64,000 nucleotides of DNA from Rutpela maculata (Eukaryota > Arthropoda > Insecta > Coleoptera > Cerambycidae): positions 29,896,234-29,960,233 of the forward strand of contig OW386293.2 of assembly GCA_936432065.2 (NCBI GenBank), written 5' to 3'. Of the stretch, positions 33,994-44,893 are shown in pieces. Every line of letters begins with the position of its first letter. Position 1 is the stretch's first letter. The notes beneath the pieces are model-generated. The model searched no databases and was not told the origin of the DNA. It saw only the letters and a list, made by a program, of their open reading frames with translations. A program made the translations under genes and the position numbers.

Positions 33994-35282
33994 TCTATAC
34001 ATATAAAAGAATACGACTGACTGACTGACTGACTAACTGACTGACTGATCTATCAGCGCACAGCTCAAACCACTGGGTCTAGAAACTTCAAATTTTGCAT
34101 AGAGGTTCCTCGGCAACCACTAATTTCGAAATTCGGCCCCTAAGAGGGTGAAAAAGGGGGTTGAAATTTTAGGCTTTTTCGGAAACGGTTAGATCTAGAT
34201 GCGTAAAATTTGGCAGAAATATTTTTGTTGAAATCTATTAGATACGTGTAATTTCGATTTTTACTTTTTGAAGGGGTGAAAACGGGGGTGGTAGATGGTT
34301 TAAAGCGCACCCGTGTTGTGTGTTTGAAATCACGTTAAGTCAGAAACGTGATTATTCGGGCGATGGACTCTTCTAAGGAAATAAGACGACACGTATTCGA
34401 CGGTTTTTTAAAAAGAGATCCCCGAAAGTGTGAACGCGGAGGGGGAGGTTTTAAGCTTTTCGGAAAGGGTTAGACCTAGAAGCGTGAAATTTGGCAGAAA
34501 TACTCTTTATCTATTAGACACGAGTAAGACGAAATTTCGATTTTCCCTTTTTGAAGGGGTGAAAGCGGGGGTGGTAGACGATCTCTGAAATCGCGTAAGT
34601 CAGAAACGTGATATTCCAGCGACGGGCTCTTCTGAGGAAATAAGGAGACACTATTCGAACGGATTAACAGGGAGAGGGATGTTTTTAAACATGAAATTTG
34701 ACACATACCCGCCCGCGTGCTTTATTGTCGACTAAAATAATAATTTTTTCGTTTAACTCGCTCTAACACAAAAATAGAATAATGCATTGTTATGAAATTG
34801 CGCAGTGGGTTTCTTCGAGTGCAGTGGATGCGCAGTGGGTTTCCTTGAACGCAATGGATGTGCAGTGGAATTCCCCGAGTGCTATGGATGCGCAGTGGGA
34901 TTCCTCGAGTACAATGGATGCGCAGTGGGTTTCCTCGAGTACAATGGATGCGCAGTGGGTTCCCTCGAATACAATGAATGCGCAGTGGGTTTCCAAGAGT
35001 ACTATGGGTGCGCAGTGGATTTCCTCGAGTACAATGGATGCGTAGTTGGTTTCCCCGAGTACTATGGATGCGCAGTAGGTTTCGATGAGTGCTATGGATG
35101 CGCAGTGGGATTCCTTGAGTACAATGGGTGCGCAGTGGGCTCCCTCGAGTGTACTTCTTGAGTAATATAGGAGTACTCAGTGAGTATGTAGTACTTCTTA
35201 TAGGCATAAATTATTATGTTAATGTTCTTAATTCCACGCGCAAGAAGTCTTCCGCGCGAATGAAGTCACGAGCATCAGCTAG
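33994..35282 (+). mobile_element. Non-autonomous Helitron-like element, plus orientation
   Basis: Starts TCTATACATATAAAAG, ends CATCAGCTAG and lies between A and T, as expected for Helitrons (5' TC, 3' CTRR, insertion between A and T). A GC-rich hairpin-like stretch (CCACGCGCAAGAAGTCTTCC, then GCGCG) precedes the end. Inside are two diverged units of about 300 bp (GGCAGAAATA, GAAGGGGTGAAA-CGGGGGTGGTAGA) and the 30-bp minisatellite. No Rep/helicase is present. Confidence 0.7.
34800..35160 (+). repeat. 30-bp minisatellite, about 12 units
   Basis: The unit is GCGCAGTGGGTTTCCTCGAG followed by TACAATGGAT. It repeats about 12 times with point differences. Because 30 is a multiple of three, all frames stay open in part and give spurious 10-residue-repeat proteins on both strands (for example 34722-35207 minus). 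Confidence 0.85.
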
Positions 35283-35639
35283 TCGAGATATAAATATATT
35301 ACTTCCTTTGCTTACCGTATTGTAATCGTGAAAGAATCGTCTTGGTGTCTTGGCGCTATATCTACAAAACGGAGAAAATATTATTTGGTAGGTAGTTGAC
35401 GTCATTGCCAATGAAGGAATCCGACTTTTAGTAAAAATTATATAAGGTGGACACCCCACAAATATAACACAGTCCCACAAAACAAGTGGTCTGTCCAGTG
35501 GACCAGATCGTGTATCCTTATGTATCTTGACACGTTGAATCTGAATCCGAAGTCAGAATTGTCAGATTGGTCCACTTTTCAACCATAATCCCAAGAAACA
35601 ACCATGAGGCGAAAAAAGTGGACTATTCAGCTAATACGT

Positions 35640-36340
35640 ATTTTGATCCGCTGCTCAAGGAATCATTATTTCCATATCCAAGTCTCTCACAATGAAATAA
35701 AAATTGTGTGTGGAAATAATTGTTTATGGAACTTTAATAATATAATATTTGAAATGGTCTCTCCTAAAAACCAATAAAACAATACCCTACATCGGTAGTG
35801 AGGTGGGGGTGGATAGATGAAGTAAAAAAAATATTCTGAAGCCTTTGGTTCTTGTACCCAAACTAAATCACATTTTTTTTTGTCAAAAAAAATTTGAGAC
35901 CTTAGCTTCTCTTGAATATACTAAATACCAATTTTATGGACTCCTGCTTGATTTACTTGTTTACTAGGGGGTCGGTAGCTCAGTGTGTTGGCGCGTCTAG
36001 CTTGCACTTTGAGCGTACCTAGCGAAGTGGGTTCGAGCCCCACATAGCGAAAAAATTTTTCAATGGAAATTTTCTCCAAGAAGTGGTTTAAATTAAGTGG
36101 ATTTAATCTAGTTCCAGATATCATTAAAATACATACGTGTACCATATTTCAAATGAATATCTTAAACGGTTCTAGAGTAATCGTGCGCACAAAGAAAGTT
36201 AGACAGAACGACTGACCGACCGACAGCCAGAAATTTTCTTTTGCTCAAATTTAAAATCTCGACGGTTCATGACATTCTATTTGAACAATTTTTTTTTGCG
36301 TTACTATACTTCCACTGGATGTGGAAGTAATATGCTCCCG
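35640..36340 (-). repeat. Dispersed repeat R, copy 4, carrying a tRNA-like insert
   Basis: Starts AAGGAATCATTATTTCCATA, includes GTGGAAATAATTGTTTATGG and the GTACCATATTTCAAATGAAT, GTGCGCAC and GACTGACCGACCGACAG blocks, and ends TTACTATACTTCCACTGG. The GGGTAAATTTGGGG part is replaced by the SINE-like sequence. Confidence 0.7.
35968..36060 (+). repeat. tRNA-derived SINE-like or tRNA-relic sequence
   Basis: Holds a pol III A-box-like TAGCTCAGTGTGTTGG (35976-35991) and a B box GGTTCGAGCCC (36030-36040) at tRNA spacing. GTGGG-TTCGAGC-CCCAC forms a perfect T arm. The acceptor and D stems have mismatches, so it is not a working tRNA gene. An A-run follows. The minus-strand frame over it (35921-36145) is the well-known false protein such sequences yield. 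Confidence 0.6.
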
Positions 36341-36653
36341 CGGATATTTTGCATAAAATTCAGTACTCTATACAAAAGCATTTTTGTCGTATCTATTTTC
36401 ATTATCGCTATGTAAGCGGTAAAAGATCCAAAACATCATCCTTGAAATTTAAACAGTTTTTCTTTATTGTGTAAACAATTTGAGAGGCCTTAAAACTACT
36501 CGCAAGTACTGTTCCCATCGAGTTAAATCGAATGGCATCGAAAACTTATTTTTTCGAGTACCGGGAAATTGATACAAATGACTACATGGGAAACCGTCTA
36601 ATTGCACTGGTCTACCGGCTTACAAATCTTATAACACAATATATATATATCTG

Positions 36654-37955
36654 CTAACTGATACCCGCGACTTCGCGTTGAAGACTGTACGCGTGGAATT
36701 AAGAGCATTGACATACTAACTTATGCCTATGAAGGAGTACTACATGGTCACTAAGTACTCTTATAGTACTCAGGAAGTACACTCGAGGGAACCCACTGCA
36801 CATCCATGGTACCCGGGGAAACCCACTGCGCATTCATTGCACTCAAGGAAAACTTCTGCGCATCCATTGTACTCGAAGAACCCACAGCGCATATATGGCA
36901 CTCGGGGAAACCTACTGCGCATCCATTGTAATCGAGGAAACACACTGCACATTCATTGTATACTAGGAAACCCACTGCGCAATCATTGTACTCGAGGAAA
37001 CCCACTGCTCATCGCAATTTGATAACAATTCATTATACTATTTTTGTGTTAGAGCGAGTTAAACGAAAAATAATTATTTTAATCGACAATAAAGCATATG
37101 GGGAGGTATGGATCAAATTTCATGCTTAAAAACATTCCTCTCCCTGTTCACCCGTTCGGAGAGTCTCTTTTTGAAAACCGTCGAGTACGTGTCTTCTTAT
37201 TTCCTCAGAAGAACCCATCGCTGGAATATCGCGTTTCTCATTTACGCGCAGGGTATCCTTTAGACCATCTACCACCCCCGTTTTCATCCCTTCAAAAAGT
37301 GACAATCGAAATTTCATCTTACTTGTGTCTAATAGATTCCAATAAGGAGTATTTCTGCCATATTTCATGCTTCTGAGTCTAACCGTTTCCGAGTAGCTTA
37401 AAGACCTCCCCCTCCTCATTCACCCGTTCGCGGGGGGGGGGTATCTTTTTGAAAACCGTCGAATACGTGCCTTCTTATTTATACGTGCCTCCTTATTTTC
37501 TCAGAAGAGCCCGTCGCTGGAATATCACGTTTCTGACTTTCGCGATTCCAGAGATACGGGTACCCGTTAGACCATCTACCACCCGCATTTTCACCCCTTC
37601 AAAAAGTGAAAATCGAAATTTTGTCTTGCTCGTATCTAATAGATTCCAATAAAGAGTATTTCTGTCAAATTTTACGCTTCTGGGCCTAATCGTTTCCGAA
37701 AAGTTTAACCCCCCCCCCTTCCCTTTTCGGGGGTTTCTTTTTGAATATCATCGAATACGTGTCTCCTTATTTCTTCAGAAGAGCCCGTCGCTGGAATATC
37801 ACATTTCTGACTTATGCGATTTCAAAGATACGGATACCCTTTAAACCATCTACCACACCCCCGTTTTCACCCCTTCAAAAAGTGAAAATAGATTTCGTAG
37901 AATTTCGTTTTACACGTATCTAATAGATTTCAACAACAAATATTTCATATCACTA
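36654..37955 (-). mobile_element. Helitron-like element, minus orientation, 5' end missing
   Basis: Inverted relative of 33994-35282. The minus-strand 3' end reads CGCGAAGTCGCGGGTATCAG then TTAG, with a CGCGAAGTCGCG hairpin. About 220 bp of the 5' end are missing. It has three of the 300-bp internal units (37140-37440, 37450-37740, 37745-37950) instead of two. Frames over these units (37098-37376, 37126-37419, 37449-37652) are repeat by-products. Confidence 0.65.
36770..37016 (-). repeat. 30-bp minisatellite, about 8 units, inverted
   Basis: Same unit as at 34800-35160 on the other strand (plus-strand GAAACCCACTGCGCATCCAT). Copy number differs between the two Helitron-like elements. Confidence 0.8.
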
Positions 37956-38269
37956 TTGGTGATTGAATTGGTTAACGTGCCGCTCGAAAAGTATCTATAT
38001 GAGAATATCCACTATGCACAATATAAATATGAAATATAACTATTGATGTTATGTTTATAATATACTTTATGTGTGAAACACATAATTTTTAGTAAGAAGC
38101 AAATATCCAATACTATCAAAAAGTAATAAAGGATTCGAAAATCGACTATGTATTCTTCTATTAGTACTTCTATTACAACGTTAATAGCAAACGTTCAATA
38201 GTTGAGACCGTGAAAGTCAGGTTGCTGTAAATACATATGCGCGAATTTATTCTAATACTTACTGACGAC

Positions 38270-38587
38270 TATTGAGCGCCCGCGACGTTGTCATGTCTAC
38301 TGGGCGCTTCATGGTCTGTGACCGAAGGATAACTGATATACATGAAGGCGACACCAGCGCCTCTGATGGCCAAATGGAAGAACTAAAATATACTGATCCT
38401 GTACAAAGTACCACTTTAGGGCGTCCACTAAAAATTTGTCCAATTGCCTGGGGACCCCCTTCTTAACGTCTGGAGCGAATTTTAATGTGTTGACCTTAGA
38501 GCGTCCACATACGGGCGCTCTATGGTAACCGGACGCTCTAAGGATAGAAATTTGTTAATGTATGGACGCTCTATGGATAGTAGGCTG

Positions 38588-38673
<86 letters not shown>
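38270..38673. repeat. GCGTCC-rich flank and (TA)n tract, right arm
   Basis: Inverted partner of 33319-33720: GGACGCTCTATGGATAGTAG then CTGTAAATATATA. The (TA)n run 38590-38673 continues beyond the errantivirus-like element at 47171, so that element inserted into the run. Confidence 0.65.
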
Positions 38674-38677
<4 letters not shown>

Positions 38678-39034
38678 AGATCACGGTTTACATGAATGAC
38701 TTTTTAAAAACTTTTATTTTACTAAATGGAGCCAACGTTGGCTCTTGGAGAAGGAATATAATAAATTAGAAGTGTTGCATTCTAACTGAGTTTAATAACT
38801 GATTCAACAAAGCGTGTTTAGTCGTATTTATAACATACAGAACCTGAATAAGCAAAATATATAACAAAGGAATTGCAGTTCTGCAGTCTGCATAAGTTAT
38901 GAGAAACAAAGGTGTAATATGATATCTTGAAGATAAGCAATTAATAAGAGAAGCTGTTATCGTGAAATACGATATACCTGTGAAGGTTTATTATGGCTAA
39001 GTCGCAATAAGATAGCGTGTAATATTATATAACA
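38674..39034 (-). repeat. Errantivirus-like element, 3' LTR
   Basis: Sense strand TGTTATATAA...GATCTAACA. An ACTAAATGGAGCCAACGTTG block contains a CCAACGTTGG palindrome. AATAAA occurs in sense near the GTAAAATAAAAG stretch. Confidence 0.95.
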
Positions 39035-39045
39035 ATTTCCCCCTT
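39035..39045 (-). promoter_or_regulatory. Polypurine tract
   Basis: Sense AAGGGGGAAAT directly before the 3' LTR, the expected plus-strand primer. Confidence 0.8.
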
Positions 39046-39268
39046 AATAAAAAAGTTGATGTTATGCAGCAACTTTTGAAAATTGTTAAAACGTTAAATG
39101 AATATAATGCAAAAATAAATTGAAACAATGTTGAATGAATACAAAGCAAAATAATAAAATAATGTAAAAGTTAAAATTGGTAAGCGATAATAAAACATTA
39201 CATAACGTAATAAGGATAAAATACAATAGTCTAAATTAATAGACAAGGGTAAAACTCCACATGAAAGT

Positions 39269-41108
39269 CTATGTTAACTCAATGTCCTCTTTTTCTTGAG
39301 GTCTAATACCGGGTCGCTTTCTTGGAGGGATCAGTCTAGGAAATTTGGTAAATACTCTGCTTCGCTCTGAAGGAGGTGAAGGAGGATTATCCGTTGAGGG
39401 TTGGAATCGCAATGCTCCACATCTTCTTCTTCTGCATTTACAAGTTATGTAAAGTAGAACTAATAGGATGATGAGAGTGATTATGAAGTATGTGAACCAA
39501 GATACATGTTTGGTCACAAAAGGTTCGTTTATGAGGTCGTCTAGGTCTTTGGAATATTGCTCTAGTTTGTTTTTAGCAATATCTAAATCTTCTACGTCGA
39601 GACTGTTTAATTTAAGCGGTTTTAATTTTGGGATTTCGATTTTGTCGGGCATGTGATTGCAGCATTCAAAAGGAATTTGGATTGGATGTGAATTATCCTT
39701 AATTTCGGAAAAGTCTTTAGCACTGGCTTGTATTCGAGTAATGCCTGCATAGGCGTAACATCCTGGTTGTAGTTTTATGATGGAATTTTTATTAATTAGC
39801 TCTGTTATGGATTCTCTCTTCGGACAGTTGATGGTAATGTGAAGTGGTTCGGAATTAATTACTAGCCATGTGTTGTCTTCAAGTTCTTGGACGTTGTATC
39901 CTTGACTAATGATGAAGGAAGTTTGACAGTTTTCTGGGAGTTTCGGCAATGGTTTTAATATTCTAGCCTCACAAATGGCATTTTGGTCGATAGGATATGC
40001 AAACAGGTTCGAACATAGTTTGGTTCCAAAATAGAGTGGTTTGCATTCTTTCAAATTTTGTATAGGTATGTACATTAAAGAATCATCGTCTCTCGCGATA
40101 AACTTTTGTGAAATAGATAAAAAGTGATGTAGACCAGTTCTGTTATCAAGTATAGGTATAGGGTACAGACGAAAGGTGTTGTAATTTTGAGGTTCAATGA
40201 GAGGTATTGTTAAAACAAATATTAAGTTAGAATTTAGTTGAAAAGCTTTTAGTTCAATAATATCCAGATATTGAGCAACTGCTGATAGTTTAATCGGAAG
40301 AGGTAAATTGTTCCTTCGCAAACTCTGTGAAATCTCTTGTAACGCCGTTACTAAGTGATCAGGTGTTATGATTGATGAATGAATAATTCCTAATCTGGCG
40401 AATGTTATTGAATTTAAAATATCGTTTAGATTGTCTTCGATATACAAATAGCTGGCCATTAGTTGTTCGGAAATGTATAGAAATTTTAGTTTTATTTCGG
40501 CAGCTTGGATCGTTTGAGTCATGGTTTGAATCGTGTGCTCGATTTCTTTGATATCTTTGTTAAATGTTTCCTCATCAATTTGTAATTTTTGTATAGTTGA
40601 GTTGAAATTTTTGATAACAGAAGTTGTAACTGAGATTTGATTTTTGATTAAGTTTTCTAATTGATGTTCATCATTATTTAATTTGTTTATACAGTTAGTG
40701 TAGTACTCGCCATCTTCGGCGTCTAAGTTTCCGGTAATTGATTTGAATATTGTTCCGAAACCATTAAGTATTCCGCGTTTATATCTCTTTGTGTCTGAAA
40801 AGACTTCGTCAAATTTCGTTTTTATTGAACTAGCTATTTGCATTAAAAGGTTAAACTCTGTTTTGACTTCGCTTCTAAACAGGATTGATTTTTGGTCAGC
40901 ACCATCGAGGGTGTTCAAGATTCTGTCTAAATTATTTTGGTTTTTGTCAAAAGCTAGTTTGAGAGATGAAATATTTTTATGCACTAGCAGAGTCCATTTG
41001 TCATTTGTCACCACGATGTCCGTGTCTTGGTGATAGTATACACCAACAGTGTTATTGATCGGGGTAATTTTGTATTGACAGAGTGCTGATCCGAACAGCA
41101 GGAGAAAC
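39269..41108 (-). CDS. Errantivirus-like Env (F-type fusion glycoprotein), spliced
   Basis: The open frame lacks an upstream ATG: it is open from 41140, and the acceptor TTTATTTTCAG ends at 41109, directly after the pol stop. A hydrophobic signal-like stretch (FLLLFGSALC) follows the acceptor. About 100 residues on lies a furin-type site RYKR followed by the putative fusion peptide GILNGFGTIFKSITGNL, as in insect errantivirus and baculovirus F proteins. Coiled-coil-like heptads come next. Near the C-terminus is one transmembrane segment (YFIITLIILLVLLYI) with a Cys/Arg-rich cytoplasmic start. A GTAAGT at 46605-46600 in the leader is a possible donor of suitable phase. No break is seen in the frame. 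Fusion function is inferred from family resemblance. Confidence 0.85.
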
Positions 41109-41120
41109 CTGAAAATAAAT

Positions 41121-44100
41121 TTAATTTTCAGTATATGGTTTCATTCTATCAAAATTTACTTTAGTTTCTTGTTTTGTTTCGAGATTTAATAAGGTAGCAG
41201 AATTTTGAAAAATTTCTTTTATTTTAAAGGGACCGTTAAATTTATTTTGTAGTTTGTTCTTAATTTGTGATTCTTTTACATAAACTAAGTCACCTATTTT
41301 GTACTCAGATCGTTTCTGGGGAACATTTCTGTCAAAGCGAACTTTCGCTTTCTCCTTTTGAGCTTGTGTTCGATTACGGGCTATTTTATAATAGTGGGAT
41401 ATTCTATTGTTCAAATCTCTGACATATTTAGTTATTAGTTCTTTCTGGTTATATAAGGTTTCAGGTGGTCTGTTAGACGTATGTCCAAATATAAGTTCGT
41501 ATGGGGTGAAACCGTGTGTTTTATTTACTGAATTGTTATAACATATTACTGCATATGGTAAAATTGTGAAAGGATGTTCGTTCGGATTTTCAGTTTTATG
41601 AATTCTTATCATTTCAGCTAGAGTAGCATGAAATCTTTCTATGGATCCGTTCGATTGGGGATGTCCTACGCTTGAATAAGTTAATTTTATGTCGTAGAGG
41701 GTGCAGAGATCTTTGAGCAAACGGTTGTCAAATTCGCCACCGTAATCGCAATGGATTCTTAGCGGGGTACCGTAATGTTGAAAGTATAACAACAAGGTAT
41801 TTATGACGGATTTTGCGGATTTGTCCGGGACTGCATAGGCTTGTGTAAATTTAGTTAACTCGTCTCGAATAGTTAAAGCGTAATTTCGAGTTGGGAATTC
41901 AAATAAATCGATATTGATTCTTTAGAATGGTGTTCTTGGGGTTTCTGTGACTACCAGAGGGTTATTAAGGTTTTTCCGGCATACTTTAGTCTTTTGGCAA
42001 GTTTCGCAATTTTTTATAAAATTTTCAACGTCTTTAGTTAGACCTTGCCAAGTGTATTTTTCTCTAATTCTTCGAATCGTTTCATTTATTCCGCGGTGTA
42101 GATTATTTTTACCAAAATTATTTTGCTCCAATATAATTGGAATTTCATCTTCGTCGGCAGTTCTGACGATATCTTGACAAATTACTACTTTTAAGTCTTT
42201 TTCCGCAAAAATGAATGATAGGATTTCAAGAATGGGGAGGTCTAAGTTATTTTCGACAAAGTATGTCTTAGAGAGATCTAGGACGTCTTGATTTTTAAAT
42301 AATACCGAAAATAGATGTTCAATTACAGATTCGATATCAAAAGGTAGAGGGATGATAAAATATCTCCTATGTCTGACTGTTTTGCTCGATACAATATTGA
42401 TTTTATCGTTATGAAATTCGGGGTTTTCTTCGAATATGTCTTCGATAATTTTATGATGGAGGTCTTGTAGGTTATTTTGTTGGAAGAAAGTTATAATATC
42501 TTTGTGTTCTCGATACAAAAGTTGTTTGTTCGAGGCTTTGATTTTCGAATAGTCAATTAAAGATGTTGTCTTATATAAGTTGGCGAAAGTTTCGAATTCT
42601 TGGGAAATTTGTTCGTCAGTGATCTCGTTATTGTCTGGGTTTTCGTCGTCGTCTGACTCTTCGTCGTTCGCGGCTAGAACCTTTGAATAGAATTTGGAAC
42701 ATTCAGAAAAATGATTAATTTTGATTCTGGAAAGTGCATCCGCGTTCTTATTGATTTTGCCGGGTTTATAAATTATTTCGTAATCGTACTCTTCTAGTTT
42801 GAGTCGCCAACGAGCAAGTCTACTTCCTGGATCCTTTATAGAGAATAGCCAGGTGAGTGGTCTGTGGTCGGTGACAAGTTTGAACTTTCTACCATACAGA
42901 TATGGTCTAAAGTGCTTTACACTCCATACTATCGATAAAAGCTCGCGTTCAATCGTTGAATACTTAGTTTCTGCACTGCACAAGGTTCTAGAAGCATAGG
43001 CAATGGGTAAATCTTTGCCAATGGGCCCCTGGCTCAGCACTGAGCCGACGGCAAATGCGCTCGCATCAGTGGTTAGAACGAAAGGTTCGTCAAAATTAGG
43101 GTAGATTAATATCGGAGTTGTCGTTAATGTTTGTTTCAAATCTTGAAAAGATTTTATACAATCATTGTCGAAGAGAAATGGTATGTCTTTCTGTAAGAGT
43201 TTTGTTAAAGGCTTGGTAATCTTGGAGAAATTAGGGATAAAGCGCCTATAATAACCAGCTAAGCCTAGAAATGATTTAATTTCTTTTTGATTTTTTGGTT
43301 GAGGGAAATTTAGAATAGCGTCAACTTTCGAAGGATTCGGTTTTACGCCGTCCTTTGTAATGAGATGTCCTAAATAAGCGACTTCTTTGCGGAGAAACTC
43401 GCATTTGTCGGGTTGAATTTTGAGATTGGCTTTCTGTAATCTTTTGAAAACTTCTGTTAATCGAGAAATATGCTCGTGAATAGTAGGGGAGTAAACAATA
43501 ATATCGTCCATATAGACGAGACATCGTTCATTTTGGATACCTAATAAAATGTTATCCATCACTCTTTGAAATGTTGATGGAGCATTCTTAAGTCCAAAAG
43601 GCATTCTTACGAATTCAAAATGACCATTTTCAACTGTGAAAGCAGTTTTCTGAATATCTTTCGCATCAATCTCGATTTGGTGAAATCCGGAGGCTAAGTC
43701 CAAAGTTGTAAAATATTGACATTTGCCTAATTGATCGAGGAGGTCGGAAATATTGGGTAGCGGGTATTTATCGTCAATAGTCAGTTCGTTAAGTTTTCTG
43801 TAGTCCACTACAACTCGCCATTTTTGTTTACCGGAGGCGTCGAGTTTTTTTGGTACAACCCAAACTGGAGAGGACCAGGGAGAAATCGAAGGTCTAATGA
43901 TGCCTTGATCAAGCATATTAGAGACTTGTGTTTTGACTTCCTCTTCATGAATATGAGGGTAGCGATATGATTTTGTAAAAACCGGTTTTGAATCGTTCGT
44001 GTCAATGGAATGCTTAATTTCATTAGTAAAAGTTAAATTGTCTCCTTCCAAATAGAATATATCTTGAAAGTCTAAACAAAGCTGCGTTACTATTTCGGCC

Positions 44101-44893
44101 TCTTCTTCGTTTAGATGATCCAAGCGCAATTCGTTCCTAATTTCGAAGGATCTGTCCGTCTGTAGGTGTGAGTCAGAATTTTGAGTGTTTAAATTGAAAA
44201 TTGATTTGAATTTTTGTACTGGCTCTAGTTTTATGTTAGAAAAATTTACCGTTTTTGGTATTGCATTCGCGTTTATAATTGAGGTTAAAAATTCTCCATT
44301 GTTATTGATTTTGACAATAGCATTTGGTAAGCGTACTTTCTCGTTTTCCTGAGCTAACAGTATAGCTTCGGTATTTTGCAAATTACATTTTAATTTACAG
44401 ATTTTTTCCATGCGAGGTTCGATAGAAATTAAATTTTTGATGTTGCTTAAATTTGGGTTTTGGTTTCTGATGTTACTAGTTGGTTGTACAGGTAAATTTA
44501 CTGTAGTTTCTTCCGTGACTTTAAATAATGGTACGTTTTTAAAATTCGTGACTAGTTGTTTGTTTTTAAAGTCTACTTGGCATTCGTAATGTTCTAGAAA
44601 ATCTGCGCCTAGTAGTCCGTCAAAATCTATATCTAGATTATAGATATAAACTTTGTGTGACTCATCTGAAAAGGGGATGAGAACAGATTCGTTGATATAA
44701 ATTTTTTGATCAGTAATGCCCTGTATAATTACATTTTCAGGAGATCTACGTCTATAATTTTCAGCTGTTTTAGGTTTAAAAATTGAAATTCCTGCACCTG
44801 TGTCTATCAAAATTTTAAATTTGCCAGTTGCGTCTTTGATGTAATAAAGATTTTTTGAATTTACGGTTAATAAGGTGTGAGAAAGCGTATTTA
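41121..44893 (-). pseudogene. Errantivirus-like Pol with one in-frame stop
   Basis: Open in the -1 frame from the end of gag. In order it encodes protease (IDTGAGISIF), reverse transcriptase (FTTLDLASGFHQI, MPFGLKNAPSTFQ, catalytic YMDDIIVYS), RNase H (TTDASAFAVGS, VTDHRPLTWL, NADALSRI) and the integrase zinc-finger region (NCETCQKTK). The frame is then broken by a TAA at 41922-41924, a few codons before the first catalytic Asp of the integrase. The same frame reopens at once and continues with the second Asp (IHCDYGGEF), Glu (NGSIERF) and a GPY/F domain (NKFNGPFKI) to a stop at 41121. Everything else looks intact, so the break is recent. As it stands the copy cannot make a full integrase. 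Confidence 0.9.

Noticed and set aside
34800..35160. Regular 30-bp repeats resembling a CRISPR array
   Set aside because: Units are contiguous with no unique spacers, in a eukaryotic transposon.
34722..35207. 161-codon frame with 10-residue repeats (and mirror frames at 34782-35161 and 36723-37022)
   Set aside because: Produced by the 30-bp minisatellite; open on both strands, without start context or domain.
35921..36145. Minus-strand frame containing VGLEPTSLGTLKV
   Set aside because: Typical false protein read from the antisense of a tRNA or SINE sequence.
40981..41014. Start of Env at 41014
   Set aside because: The codon there is GTG in the middle of a frame that runs further upstream to a splice acceptor; a eukaryotic start here is unlikely.
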